From Trichostrongylus colubriformis (Eukaryota > Nematoda > Chromadorea > Rhabditida > Trichostrongylidae): 64,000 bases of DNA. Positions 1 through 11,949 of the stretch are shown here, piece by piece. Position numbers and translations under genes: made by a program. The notes below the pieces were generated by a model. The model was not told the origin of the DNA. It saw only the letters and a program-made list of their open reading frames with translations, and did no database searches. Where the stretch lies: NCBI GenBank assembly GCA_963978905.1, contig OZ022261.1, forward strand, positions 2,543,992-2,607,991. The letters are read 5' to 3'. The first letter of the stretch is position 1. The number at the start of each line of letters is the position of its first letter.

Positions 1-517
1 CACTGAATGTCGTATTGATTCGCTCACTGAGATCAGAAACATGATTCAAATCAGCTGACTTTTTGGCTCTGGAAACTTGAAGAGCAGTTTCGGCGGTGTC
101 ACCTGGAAGGACAGAATCGTTTGGAGTGACTACTCACTCAAACACTAATTCAGTCTGCCGGCTATTGATCAGGTCGAAAGCAGTTGGACGAGGACGATGC
201 CACAAAATAAAAATTGAAAACTCACCTTGAGAAGCGCTCTCTGGCAGGTCCACAAGTAAATGAGCCGGTAGTAGGGCGGTGAAACTTCGTTGGTAAGTAG
301 CAAATGCGTGCTTTATGGACTATTTCAGGCCACCTTAATGGGCTGACTAACATCGTTCCGAAGGTCACGTAGCTAGGTCAGGCCGTTCAGAAACACTGAT
401 CGTCAGCCCGTATTGAACAAAGGTCACCGTGGCCTAATCGACCACAGTTCCATAAAATGCAAGATCATTTTCACAGGCGTATCAGCGCGCTTCCAGTAGA
501 TCGGTTATTGGAACGAG

Positions 518-581
518 TCATAGATAATCATAGTATTGTGCTGTCGCAGTCATAGATAATCATAGTATTGTGCTATCGCAA
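518..581. repeat. Two tandem 32-bp units
   Basis: The unit beginning TCATAGATAATCATAGTATT occurs twice in a row (518-549, 550-581) with one base difference, and its first part recurs near 658. The rest of 1-670 has no gene I can support. Confidence 0.8.
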
Positions 582-675
582 AAAAAAAACTTTTGGGACT
601 TTTACAGTCTTTTGAGTTTTTTGAAATAAATATTTTGGAGTCTCATATTTTCACACATTCATAGATAATCAGTTA

Positions 676-849
676 ACCGCGCTCATACTCAGCGCTGGCA
701 GGGCATGGCTGTGTTCACAGAGACGGCGAGGCAGAGTGGCACGGGGAGATGCGGAGACGACGCAGGCAATGAGGCAGGGTAGCATAGGCGGAGACGCAGA
801 GACACGCAGCCACGCCTTGTCGCCGGCACCGCAGAGTATCAACGCGGTC
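676..849. mobile_element. Harbinger-like MITE, family A copy 1
   Basis: The ends are ACCGCGCTCATACTC and its near inverse GTATCAACGCGGTC, with TTA at 673-675 and again at 850-852 as a 3-bp target duplication. The interior is GC-rich, built on CGCCGGCACCGC and tracts like GAGGCAGAGTGGCACGG shared with the other family A copies. It is non-coding and would need a PIF/Harbinger transposase in trans. Confidence 0.75.
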
Positions 850-1105
850 TTATGCATACTCCAGCGACGATAGCAGACTCATATGATAAAAGATCACTCT
901 CGTTTTGACACGCAGATTCTTTTCTGAGATGGAACAGCCTTTTTACTCACATTTTATCCTTACAGCACAAGCGACAAGTAATACAGTGAATACAATTCGG
1001 ACGGCTTTCAAGAGTGGGTGATGCAGTGAACACTGCTTCATACATAGTCGCTAGAGGCAAAAAAAATGTTATTATAGTTGCTAGAGGCAAAAAAATGTTA
1101 TTATA

Positions 1106-1229
1106 CAGTCCATTTCAATTACGGCTGGCAGGGCGAGGCCTACGGACTTGTATCGATCTCTCTCACCCCGCCACACACTCTCACCCAACTGTGTGGGCCA
1201 CGCCCCGTCAGCCTACGGGAACTGGACTG
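1106..1229. mobile_element. TA-inserting MITE, family C copy 1
   Basis: CAGTCCATTTC at the left pairs with GAACTGGACTG at the right, and TA flanks both ends (1104-1105, 1230-1231). The interior reads GGCAGGGCGAGGCCTACGG, then CCCCGCCACACACTCTCACC, then GGCCACGCCCCGTC. The TA duplication points to a Tc1/mariner-type transposase acting in trans. Confidence 0.8.
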
Positions 1230-1696
1230 TAAATACGTTTTGTTGACCCATAAGCAAGATAGAACTAGAACCGTGCTCCGAAAAAGAAAACAATTAAAAG
1301 AAAACTCAACTCTGCTTTTCAATATCGAAGCCACAGCTGAGGCGACTACTAAAGGAGGTATTTCGTAATTCACAAGAAAAAACAGTAAGTAAATCGGCTC
1401 AGTTGTAGCTAATGTTTTTTGGTACAATCACAAATGAGTAATTCTGATTAGAAATAGAGGTATTTTGATAAATTCACACTGGTCATAAATGACGGTGACA
1501 AGTATGAGGGGTATTAATGCACATAATCGTAAATAATCGAGAAAATTACGTGAGTCAATTAATGACGCCCAATAAAGTACACAAAAAAGATTAAATGCCA
1601 GAGTTGAAAGAAATTGACAGTTTGGCTGAGGATGTAGCGACGAACCGCTCATTTCATTTTATTTATCACATGTTGTAAAACATGCGAGAAATAAAA

Positions 1697-2000
1697 AATA
1701 ATTTTCTTGACGTTAATCAACCCATCTGTAGGGTGCGCCGTGCATTCTGGTTTCATTCAGAATTTCAGAATTGCCAGACGAATGCGATTAGGCCTATGCA
1801 ATGGTTTGCGGTGGACAGCCGATATACAAGCCTCTCTAATCTCCCAGATGAACCTGGCACCAGTTCACCTACCACGGAGGGATGGAGGACCTGATTGGCC
1901 TGGGCGGCGTTGTTGCGGGATTTGATCCCCGCACCATGAGAGGGGGGCACGCCTTCTGTCACTACACCACCTCTGCCCATGTGGATGTGAGAAATAAAAA
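1697..2000 (+). repeat. Dispersed repeat family F, copy 1
   Basis: This about 300-bp block matches 43575-43885 along its length: GGGTGCGCCGTGCATTC, AATGCGATTAGGCCT, then a block rich in CACCACCTCTGCCC and an A-rich 3' end. GGGATTTGATCCCCGCACC resembles a pol III B box, so a SINE is possible. No terminal inverted repeats were found. Confidence 0.55.
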
Positions 2001-2418
2001 ATGAATTATTTTAAAACACCAACAACAAATCTGTACACAACAAGTCTTCGACGATAGGAATTCCGGGCAACCCGGCTTGAAGTGTCGGAGACTGTACAGC
2101 CACATACAACCACAATCGATCGTCGTTCTTGATGAAGATTCCACCTTGTCCCAAGGCAAGAATTAGCTAAATATAGAATATGGCATTTTTTCCACATGTT
2201 TTATTCGAGAGAAACTATGAAGATATTTACCAAATAAGGGTATGTTTTCAAGAAACACTCTTACTCACTAGAACAAAAACAGAAAAATATTTTGAAAAAC
2301 CACACAAAACAAATTTTCTCTACAAAAAAAGAGCGCGAAAAACTGCGGTAATTTTGCATTACCCTATTAAATGGTGGCTTCTCATACTGAAGCACACTCT
2401 CGATCATCGGCCGCTTAA

Positions 2419-2517
2419 GCCACGTTCATACCTTGTGCACTGTCGCCGGCACCGGCAGCATACACTGCTGCCGTCGCTGTCGGTCCCGTTATCGATGCGC
2501 AAAGTATGAACGCGGCC
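2419..2517. mobile_element. Harbinger-like MITE, family A copy 2 (short)
   Basis: GCCACGTTCATACCTTG at the left pairs with GTATGAACGCGGCC at the right, flanked by TAA and TTA. At about 99 bp it is the shortest copy. Confidence 0.65.
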
Positions 2518-2875
2518 TTAGTGGTGACGGAGATGACGCTATTTACCGATTGGCGATCATTCTGCAAAAGCGGTCCCTCAGTGAAACGATTCGTGGAGCG
2601 AATGTTCATAACACTGGAAATTCTTATTTCAGTGAACCCACTGTCAATAAAAACCAAGGAAACCACAGTCAGTTAGGTGAGGTTTCCAGCCGGTAAATTA
2701 CTCCTCCTGTCAATGAAATTGCTTTTCAAAAGAAACTGATCAGCAGATTTTCCCTTCTAAGCTGCAGCTGCTATACTAAAGAGGACACATGTTCAAAATC
2801 ATGGCATGTCTGTCCTCGGATAGAAAGTCAAAATCAACATATTAAATAGTTACATGTGAATGATCGAGTCCTCTT

Positions 2876-3131
2876 TGAAGGAATCGTCCACGGGGAAATG
2901 AGTTTCTTTGTCACCCATATATTTATGTCGTATTTGCCTAATGTGGGCCGTATGCAAAGTTTCACGCGAAAATGTGAACACGGCCAAGATATAGCACCAC
3001 AAAGTCTCGGCCGGGTGGGCAGGGCCTCCGAGCGATTGCCCACCCCGTCGTCCGCCGCGGCCCTTATCCGACAGATACAAATAAATATATGGATAACAAA
3101 GAAACTCATTTTTCCGTGGACGATTCTTCTG
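2876..3131. mobile_element. Inverted-repeat element of about 256 bp
   Basis: GAATCGTCCACGGGGAAATG at the left is matched in inverse by CATTTTTCCGTGGACGATTC at the right. The arms extend for about 50 bp through ATATATTTAT. The middle is GC-rich (GGCCGGGTGGGCAGGGCC). No coding sequence is supported. Confidence 0.7.
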
Positions 3132-3139
3132 AAAACGAA

Positions 3140-4427
3140 ATCTGCGCTGTCTCCTACGCCGGGTTTTTAGGTGAACATTCATCTATAGAAATTGCTGTAT
3201 TCTTCTCATTATCGGATTTATCAATACGAGTTTCGTCATAATACGCCGAACTTTACTTGAGGAACGCCATTCAATCTATGAGCGCAATAATTACACTCTT
3301 TGACTTTTTCTTTGAGGCTCTCATTATACTATATTCTCTCAACACCAGAGCGTGAGTCCCATATGAATGCACACGAACGGGAATCATTTTGTTTGAATAA
3401 GTTGAACTAAGTTGAAGACATACTGAATCCATGATTTTCTTTTCGTGGATTGAAAAATCAAAACGTGGAACTCCGATTTTCATTCGGTTTCTCTAGTTGT
3501 GGATAAAATTCATTTTCTCGTCCATTGAACAATATTTGCCTCAGTAATCGCAGTCGTTATGCATACTACATTTTGTTCCGAAGCTCTTAGTACTGTTGTA
3601 TTTTCGCAAAATTTAAGATTATATTTCATGGCCCGATGATGATGGTGGACTACCTCTTCCGATAGCGCGCTATTATTATACTTTGTTTACTCTTCAGAAA
3701 AATTTCATTTTTTCATGAATCAATACTACGGCAACTGGAATGGTTTTAAGGACATTAGAGAATTTCATAATAAACTTATTTCCACGGTTCGATCAAGAAT
3801 ATGACTATCAGTTGCATAATCCGCTGGGATGAAGACTCACCATGTGTTTCATATCGGATTCCCCATCGTTACACACAAAGCACACATGCCGATGGTGCAA
3901 TTTTTAACATAACAACCTCTTGAATTTACGACTTTCGCGTATTCACCCTAACCACTGCTCTATCTAGTTTATGGAATTGAATGTTTGTTGTTTACTACGA
4001 ACGATATGATACGATACTCATCATACGATTGGCTGTTCTCGTTTTGTTTGTTGTTTATGGCAAAGTGCCAAAAATTGGCGCTCATAAGTGATTTTTTACG
4101 TAATTATTAGCTTGTTCATTATCTTCGGTCAATTATGTCAAAAGCCCATCCACGGCACCACCCCACACAGGGTCAAGCGTTGCGTCGGGGGTTTTTTTTT
4201 TGAAAAAAGAATGCAATCCTAACCATACAAACCAATCCCAAATACGCCCCCCTAACCCGTAGGGATTCCTCAACCCAAGCTCACAACACTCTTTTTAGTT
4301 AGTAGTAGTATTCAATGCCCCGAGGATAAAATGTTAAGTAAGATCCGGATTAATAAAATCAACGAATCAACAAATTGTGATTGGGCGATGCATTACCGAT
4401 GCTTTTAGACAGTCGCACGATGCAGCT
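3140..4427. other. No recognisable feature
   Basis: AT-rich DNA with no exon-like open frame, no repeat ends and no tRNA that I can recognise. Confidence 0.5.
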
Positions 4428-4429
4428 TA

Positions 4430-4561
4430 CAGTCCATTTCGGAGCGCTTGATAGGGCGTGGCCTGACTGGCGAGAGTGAGAGTGTGTGGCGAGGTGAGAG
4501 TTTGGCACACTCTCACGTGAGCCCGTAGGCCACGCCCTACCAAGCGCTCCGAAATGGACTG
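4430..4561. mobile_element. TA-inserting MITE, family C copy 2 (near-perfect hairpin)
   Basis: CAGTCCATTTCGGAGCGC at the left is exactly inverted at the right end, with TA on both sides (4428-4429, 4562-4563). The arms run inwards through GGGCGTGGCC and GGCCACGCCC. It is the most symmetric copy, suggesting recent insertion. Confidence 0.85.
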
Positions 4562-4569
4562 TATTAGCG

Positions 4570-6040
4570 CTAATAAAACAGGAATTCGCTTACCAAAATT
4601 CATTTCCTGATTGTGTTGTCTGAGTTCCAAATTTCCGCCAGACCAGAATAATTCAACCATTTGCTATTTTGAGCCCGGTCCCTTATCACCATTGTCGTAT
4701 GGCAAGGTATGACAGCTATGCGATCCTTGCGTCGATACTGCAAGTCACTGCGCGAACCCGGTGGCCTCCTAAAACGGGAATTTGAGGTGCGTAACAACAA
4801 AACTTTTTTCGAAGAAGTTGTTGGTCACGGTGATCTATTCGGCACATATTTCGGAAAGATTAAATGCTCGGGCATTAAGAGATAGTCATAGAACACGTCA
4901 TGCATTCAGTGTTTATCAAAGGGCAACTTTTAAAAAAGAAAACTTTCCAAAGAAGTCTCATACACCTTAAAGACAGTAGTAGGGGTAGTCAGGGCGAATA
5001 TTGAAAACGAACGTTCAGGTGTGGAACGGAAATGAAGAAAAAGGGAATGGAGCGGTCACAAATCCGAGAAATAAAACCCCCTTCCCACTGATGACTCCAA
5101 AAGAAGGCGAGTTCTGTCAGCGAAAGGGGCGGGAGCTGTCAGAGCAAATGGCAAATGTGGAAGAAGACGACTCTTACAAACCCCGGAGCGTTCCTTTTCA
5201 TCAGTAATCTCGCACCACATAGTGTTCCCAAACCCCTAGCTTTCATTTTATACTCACTTCAGTAGTTCACATTACTCACATTATCCCTACCAGTGTCTTT
5301 AGTGAATCCTGACCAGTTTGACTTGAGGGTCCTCCACTACACTCCGAAAGGGTGCCATGTACCTCACCATTTCCACACAGTGCCTAGCACTTATTGCAGC
5401 ATCAAGTGGATATGACATACCAAGACATCTGTGGCCTTAAAACCAGAAAGTTCATTTTTATTTGTAGCTAAAGCTCCCGGTCAGTTTTCCTTCGTTACCT
5501 TCTAAGGCCAAAGCACTTTCGCTATGTAGTTATCATGACTGTGGCTAAATTTCATGTAAAAGATCACATCCATGCATCACGAATCTCAATGGAGCATACT
5601 GAAAAAAGGAGACTTTTGCTGAGACAACTGTTCCTTGACAAGTCGCTGGGCAGTTGGTGACGTGACGTCCTCTGCAGTACGACTATGACTCATGGCTTGC
5701 TCGGGCTTGGAGCACATTTCGAGGGGGGAGCGCAGCGCAACAGAGAGTTTCTTGCCTTTTGGGAACCGGAATTATTTCGTGGAACGGAATGCGTGGTTGG
5801 TTTTCTTCTGAATTCTTCTGAAATTATATTTTATCTCTATACATCAGCTGCAATAAGGAGAACTGATAGCTGATGTATTTAAAGCGGATTTTCATCAGCA
5901 ACAACTTTAGGAAACAGCCAAAGATAGTCAGTATCGGGATGAAAAGGAAAAAAATCCCATGCGTCGCGTTCACTGATGTCTCAATTAATCGATCTCAACA
6001 TATTCAGGCAGATAAAGAATTTTCGTCGGCTTTCCCAATA
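4570..6040. other. No recognisable feature
   Basis: Short open frames here (for example near 5001-5207 and 5685-5873) show no homology I know, no linked splice sites and no codon bias, so they are not called. Confidence 0.45.
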
Positions 6041-6045
6041 CCTAA

Positions 6046-6197
6046 GGCCGCGTTCATACTTTGCCCCAGCAGGGTGCGGCTGCGTTCGCAGGCAGCGAGG
6101 CAGTGTGGCACGGGGGAGGTCACAGGGTGGCACAGGTGGAGACGCAGAAACATGCAGCCACGCCATGCAGCCGGCACCGCAAAGTATGAACGCGGTC
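6046..6197. mobile_element. Harbinger-like MITE, family A copy 3
   Basis: GGCCGCGTTCATACTTTGC at the left is inverted as GCAAAGTATGAACGCGGTC at the right. TAA precedes it. The right flank is TTG, so one base of the target copy has changed. Confidence 0.8.
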
Positions 6198-6239
6198 TTG
6201 ACAGCGTCTCCAGTAATCTCCCGAGGCGTGACGGCAGAC

Positions 6240-6290
6240 CTTGCCCCTCCCCCTCCCCCCCCCCCCCCCCCCCTCTCCCGCACACTCACC
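6240..6290. repeat. Poly-C/CT tract
   Basis: An almost pure C run with a few T residues, just after MITE A3. Such tracts are prone to length errors. Confidence 0.8.
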
Positions 6291-6517
6291 CGACTAGTCT
6301 TCCACTGAGGCTGTAGTTCCTTCACTTTCTTCTCTTACCAATATAAGTGATCGCAGTACTCAAACTATCAAGCCTTCAGCACTCTTACGTTAACTTCGTG
6401 AGGCTCAATGATTTGACATTCATCGGTGAGGTCTTTCGTGAAGATCGAATCGCTTCGATTCGATTTCCTCATATAAAAACATCCGAATCATCATCGGATA
6501 CCGGACGATTTTCTTTT

Positions 6518-6529
6518 TTTTTCAGTGTC
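6518..6529 (+). promoter_or_regulatory. Probable trans-splice acceptor before the orphan membrane gene
   Basis: A T-run ends in TTTCAG at 6525, four bases before the ATG at 6530. No upstream exon with a matching donor and phase is evident, and the ATG opens a signal peptide, so an SL-leader acceptor is the simplest reading. This is inferred from nematode biology, not shown by transcripts. Confidence 0.45.
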
Positions 6530-9500
6530 ATGAAGTTCTATTCAGACTTGATCCATTCTTCCAAGTCACACTTATTATGCATGATTTTATTTTCAACTAT
6601 GCTTTGTGCTTCAACAATTTATGTTGAAGATCCGTCCGTTCAAGGTCAGTTCTTAATTAGAGTCCTTGGGTGACTAAATAGAGACCAGGAGCCAGGTGAT
6701 CAAAATGTGTAGTGCAAAACGCATATTGTGCTTCCTCAGCACTTTCTCGTCAGGATAAATTAGAGTTTTTTCTGACGTGATATAAAGGATTGATCCACTC
6801 CTTCCAATTAGTTCAGATTCCCTTAGAAACCCCGAGAGAAAAATTTGGCAGATTATGGAATATCAGTGTAGGGGCGATCAACAGTGTAACAGTAGAGAAA
6901 CAACGAAAAAAAAACGGTGAAAAACTGAGAAATAGGAGCCCGAAAACCCTCCTCTCTCTCGCGCCCTTCTGCGTCACAAATCGGGGGCAGATGGTGGAGA
7001 GGCTGAATCAGCCGGCCGCGAGCATTGTCCCGCCCTCGCCGGCAACTCGCCCGGTTGATGAACTGCAGAGCAACACGCCGTGCTGCGAGATCGTGATAAG
7101 ATCTCAGCCGTGCTTTTCCAGTGCGAGTTTCGCTACACATCACTTCTTCTGGACTGGAAGGTTTAATCTCAGAAAAGATGAATTCCCAGTTCTTACTTTA
7201 ACCTTACCCCTCCCGGTGCCTTTAACAACTGGCACAATGAGACAGAAAGCGATCTTCTTAGCAGGTGAGAAAGATATGGCTACAGCGAATCCGTCACTGC
7301 TTGGAATGGTCACTTTCACAGTGGACTGTAAGACGTAGAGCACCCCATGCAAAATCCAAGCAATTACCTTCAATACAGCAGGGTAAGGCACTAGGCACAA
7401 TAATAAGATCGCCACTTGAAAAGGAAAAAGGATGAAGTCAAAAAAGGCAAATAAAAGCTAGCATAAAAGAAATGAAGTACCGGAGTTCAAGAATGATCCC
7501 TACTTATCTCATGTCATTTGGATCCTACTTCGAATTATCGATCCCGGCGCTCGTGTTCTACGGGGGTAGCACCCCCAAACAGCACCCCGAGGAGTATCTT
7601 CCACCACAAAAAGGAAACCAAAAAAATTCTTACGCCGAGAAATTAATTACCCCAAAAAATTGACAAGACCCATTTCGGAGTCCCTTCCCCTCCGCCTCTA
7701 AGACTTAGGCAAAAATCCCAGTTTGCATTAGCATCTTAGTACGTTCCAGCACATAAAAACATAACAGAAAATGCACGCAATGAAAAATCCAACGAATAAA
7801 AATTGAGTCCATGAAATGAGTGCGGGGCAACTTCGTCTACAGGTGACGCCATTCTATAATATCAAAAGGTGCGCGCAATACGTGCCGCACGATTTATTCC
7901 ATACTGACTCCCATTAACAGTCCTTGGAACATTTCTTCAATCCCACCTCACACTTTCATCTTCTTTTATAATGTTGCATGCGAGCTGATTCTTGATGGTA
8001 GGAAGGAATCTGAGCGAACTGGGCTGTGGGATTTAGCCCAAGCCGAGGGGGAGAAAACACTTCACAGACGGGCAATCATCAATCACAAACATTTCAAAAC
8101 AAGCCAAAACTTAACTACGACTGGACACGTCGTATGTATGAAGATTTGCAACTGAATTTATTTTCTACTGTAATTTTAAATGCGTTTTTGAGTTCGACCC
8201 TCCACCTCCCTTAGAACATGAGCGCCTCGATCCCAATCCAAACAGCACATGCCTGATCCCAAGACAAGTCAGCCGGCCTACTTAAAGGGTTCTCAACTTC
8301 CGGCTCCCGCGGAAGCCCTATGGTCCTATGCCCTATGGTCCCACACATGGTTGGCCTCAATATACATGGGGTAAGACACTCGAACTGGGTCCCCACGAGT
8401 GTGTACACAGAGTCTACGTATAGGATCAATAACGGCAAGAAAACGTGTGTTGGAACGAAACGTCATTCACTACATGAGAACGTCACAAAATGAACCATTG
8501 TGGTATGAAACCTTTTACATATCACGGAGGTCCTATGATGCAGATTCTCTAACGTCAAAACCCTCAGTGAGTCCACGTTTCACTTTGAAAGGTGGCTCAC
8601 GGTCATCGTAACTTTCAGTATATATTGAATTACTGAAATGATCAGTCACGCCAGTCACATACGCATGAACTACTACCTGATAATCATGATTTTCTTCATG
8701 AATCACGTTTTTCAGCGCCAGGTTTTCGTGCAAATGCTAATATTTCAGAGTTGGACATGTATGAATGGTCGTCCGGGATTCGTGTAGCATATTGTGTTGA
8801 CGCACCTCTGCCAGAGATTCTTTCTCCATTCAGAAGGACATTCTCTAAAATAGCCACTAAATATTGTTACAACATTACTGCATGCAACCTCAGGAAACAG
8901 TACGTTACCTAACTTTCAAAATGACTGCTTCTGAGAGAACTTTGTGACTTTATTCAGCATTTCTTTTGAGGTTAGTGTTCGGTCCGGAACACATCATGTT
9001 TGTTGATGGCTTTCCAAGAAGAGAATATGGAGCGATCCACATAAAGTTTTACGTAGTTTTTCCTCACAACAGCGAAGCAGCCTCGAAACAAGCTCGCCCA
9101 TTGCTCCCGAGAGCGGTTCTGTCCGGTAGGAAACCGTTCATTCACGCGAAAGAAAGCAAATCGGAGAGTCAGAAGAAAAAATTCTCAAGTTGCTGATCGG
9201 TCCGCGTTCAGCCGACTTCTCAGCAAACTGCTAGTGAATGAAAGGCGAAATGGGTCAATGTGGCTCGGTAGGGGTGGGGAGTGAGGTGGGGGGAGAAGCG
9301 GCTTGCCGTCACGCTTTGGGAAATTGCTGACGACCCTGTCAAGCTCCTTTACTGAAAAGGCTTAAGCGAATCTGGAGAGCCCAGACCGCCAAAGGTCACG
9401 CCCCAACTGCAAGAACGATGCTGCCGTTACGGCAAGTCGCGTCTCCCCCGAGCCACATTGATCCCACGAACTTATGCAAGCAGAGCAGCTTTTAACTGAC

Positions 9501-11172
9501 CCTTGGGATGGAGACGGGTCATGAAATCTGGGGGACAGACGTGACTTGCCGCCAGCACCGATCTTGCGAGAGTCCTCTAGCCGTCTGGGGCTCTCCAAGA
9601 TTTGTCAATAACTGTAACGACAGGTCGCGTCTTCCACCCGGGTTGTATTGACACTTGGAGACTAAATTACCTTCATTTAATTTTATTATTTTTACAGCGA
9701 ACCTTTCCCGTATGACCAATAGCAACGCGCAACTTTTCACCGACGTCGAAGCTCCTTCCCTCCTTAGGCTTGGACTAAAAATCATATCCCCTTCTCCTAC
9801 ATGAAAAAGCATGTACCAATGCATCTGTCTCATCTGCATGCATCTGTCTCATCTGCTCCAGCCTAAGCCGAGGGAGGGAAAGGAGCATCGACGTCGGTGA
9901 AAATTTTGGGTCTCCCCCCATTCACTTTAAGTGACCCCAAACGTTTTTACAACTTAATTTCTTCTCGAATGCATGTTTCCGCAATGGTAGTTCCGAGAGT
10001 ACACAAGTAATCTGCTGATAGTCCACATATCACTAACAGCAAAAGGATACAAATACTGTTCGGAGAATTTGCAGAGAGTAAGAAGACACAACGTACAAAA
10101 AAAGGACAAAAAAATGCATGCGGAAAGAAATGAGGAGAAAAGCAGGCGCGTGGGACCATTTCAGTCACATATGGCTGACAGCGGTCATCCATGTGCAATC
10201 GTCCGTCCGAAGGTGCCATTTTCGAAAAGAGCGCGCGGTCGCGAATAGGTCAAACAAATAGACACATGAAGATCACTCAATGAAAAACATCTGCTTTTAT
10301 CGAATGTTTCAGATATTATCGCTAAACATCTCCCTGAAATTTCAAAACGTCTTGGCTGGTCCATAATCAGTTATGAGAAGTATCCTAGATTCGATTCAAT
10401 GACCGAGTTTATGAACTTCGCCATTATTCCCATTGTAATATTCTCAGTACCTCTGATGATTTTTTTGGCCTACTGGACTTCGTCGCTACGGTAAGGGATT
10501 CTATGACTGTTCGAAAAAAGATGCTTCCGATGAAGAAATAGATTAATATTCAAGGCCAAATATAAACTCTGAGTCATGGCTTGTAACTGGTGCAACAGGT
10601 GGAAAAAATGCAGCATTAAGGCAAGTTTCTCATGAATATTTTAATGATAGAGAAACGTTGCTTTCCCTTATGAAGTTCTTTCAGGAGGACAATGGAAATT
10701 ATTGCCGAACAAAATGCTGAAATTGACAGACAGAATAGGCTGGAACTAACAAAACATATGACTATCACCGGTGGAAATGAAGGAATAACTTCATCTGGAC
10801 AACTTCTTCTCAATGTGGCAAGGTTGCTTATTTTAAAGCTGGAAAATATGCTTCATAAGTTTCCTGGCTTTGCTATTTCGACGTTTTTTTTCGCGAACAC
10901 AGTTTTTATCGATATAGCTTCCTTGAAAAACAGTAATATTATATGATATGAAATATGTCGTAATCAGGTTGTCTATGAGTTCAACTCAGCCTCAGCCGCC
11001 ACATACGGCACCACCTCATGTCGCTTCACCGCAGATTGTGGTCATCCCATCAGAGCGTAGAGATTGTGACAGCAATACCACCAAATGTCCTGATATATCT
11101 TCATCTCGAGCGAGTGTATCGACTATTCAATTACCTTCTTCTCAATTACTCAGCGTCAAAGGGATGAGGTGA
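6530..11172 (+). CDS. Orphan type I single-pass membrane protein, six exons
   Basis: Exons 6530-6644, 8749-8899, 8971-9125, 10313-10490, 10685-10822 and 10968-11172 join in consistent phase (942 nt, 313 residues plus stop). Residues about 10-28 form a hydrophobic signal peptide (core LLCMILFSTMLCAS). The ectodomain of about 150 residues has few cysteines (VAYCVDAPLPEIL, then KYCYNITACNL with an N-glycosylation site). One membrane span follows (AIIPIVIFSVPLMIFLAYW), then a cytoplasmic tail of about 110 residues, at first charged and then Pro/Ser/Thr-rich. The start was chosen because TTTTTTTTTCAG ends 4 bp before the ATG, as for an SL trans-splice acceptor. An AATAAA lies 3 bp after the stop. 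Most introns have GT-AG ends; the acceptor before 8971 (TTGAG) and the donor after 10822 (GTTGC) are weak. The long introns contain repeats. I do not recognise the family; a receptor-like or adhesion role would be a guess. The exon model is strong because five junctions keep frame. Confidence 0.75.
6950..7220 (-). repeat. Dispersed repeat family E, inverted copy in intron 1 of the orphan gene
   Basis: The reverse complement of this block follows the family E copies at 42025-42215 and 62570-62790: a GAAG/TTCC end, CTCATCACGATCTCGCAGCAC and a closing GATGCAGAGG-like motif. The flanking CCCCTCCCGGTGCC also recurs in the other copies. A 182-residue frame across it (6790-7338) is treated as accidental. 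Confidence 0.55.
9256..9460. mobile_element. Inverted-repeat element, family G copy 1
   Basis: CAATGTGGCTCGG at the left pairs with CCGAGCCACATTG at the right, followed inwards by GGGGAGA and GGCTTGCCGT against ACGGCAAGTCGCGTCTCCCC. The core CTTAAGCGAATCTGGAGAG is shared with copies near 15320 and 17215. Confidence 0.7.
9533..9940. repeat. Further family G copies, adjacent
   Basis: One short copy (about 9533-9640) runs between GACGTGACTTGCCG and CGACAGGTCGCGTC. A second (about 9690-9940) has arms CACCGACGTCGAAGCTCC and GGAGCATCGACGTCGGTG around an ATGCATCTGTCTCATCTGC duplication at 9820-9857. Both lie in an intron of the orphan membrane gene. Confidence 0.55.
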
Positions 11173-11175
11173 GAA

Positions 11176-11181
11176 ATAAAA
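11176..11181 (+). terminator. AATAAA polyadenylation signal
   Basis: AATAAA begins three bases after the TGA at 11170-11172 of the orphan membrane gene. Very short 3' UTRs are common in nematodes. A second AATAAA-like site near 11238 is an alternative. Confidence 0.4.
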
Positions 11182-11309
11182 CTGACATTAAAAACATTAA
11201 TCCCGACTACATGACTATATGTTATGTGGCAATATAATAAAATGGGTGCCAGTGTAATGCATATCAATGCAATAAATTTAGTATAGTATAAATATAATAT
11301 AATATGTAC

Positions 11310-11410
11310 AGACAGAAAGTGTAAGATAGGTGATTATAAGGTTCCACCGATATCTCCCGCTTCACGGTAACAAACAGATGACACCACGAAATAGGCCAAC
11401 AATTTATTGA
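11310..11410 (+). repeat. 100-bp direct repeat, left copy
   Basis: GAAAGTGTAAGATAGGTGAT through CACCACGAAATAGGCC and CAATTTAT recurs at 14878-14980 in the same orientation. The pair brackets about 3.5 kb and may be LTR ends of a decayed element or a duplicated fragment. Confidence 0.6.
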
Positions 11411-11949
11411 AACCAAATAACAGCAATTCAACACCAATAAAATACAGAGTAGCACCGAAATCACAACAAATGACGACAAACGGAGTTTTTATGGAGAAAG
11501 ATATGAAGAGCGGAGGGTTCAGGCTTCCGCGACTATCTATACCCAGAGAGAGATCCTAATGCTGCAGTTCGCTAACCCTTCGACGAATCCAGGGCACTAG
11601 CTCCAATACTCGCAGAAACGGGGCACCAAGCCAGGCGCCAACGACACGAAGTCGAGACACAATACCACGGAGATGAGCAACAACAACCACAACGAACCTT
11701 AAGTCCGAGAGGAGATCCACCGCCGATCAGTGAATAAGACACGTTGCAACTGAACTTCTTCTTTCCTATCGTTATCTTTTATAATAAGCCCACTCTGACC
11801 AGTGATCGACTTGAGATCACAAGTCGCAACACGGTTCATTTTCACTATTCGTGCTCTCGCCTAGTTCCTCCGCTCCTTAGCTCTCAGTTTCAACTGGGTT
11901 GGACTGCTCGCCTTTTCGCCGGAGTCCTTCCCGGAGAGTTTATATATAG

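Noticed and set aside
200..300. Possible minus-strand exon ending at a CAAG/GTGAGT donor near 225
   Set aside because: A donor-like site exists, but no acceptor, homology or linked exon can be shown within the window.
5873..6325. Overlapping open frames of 110-147 codons on both strands
   Set aside because: They are translations of MITE A3 and the poly-C tract, open in several frames at once because of GC-rich repeats.
6790..7338. 182-codon plus-strand open frame
   Set aside because: It crosses an inverted family E repeat inside an intron of the orphan membrane gene; no homology or linked splice sites.
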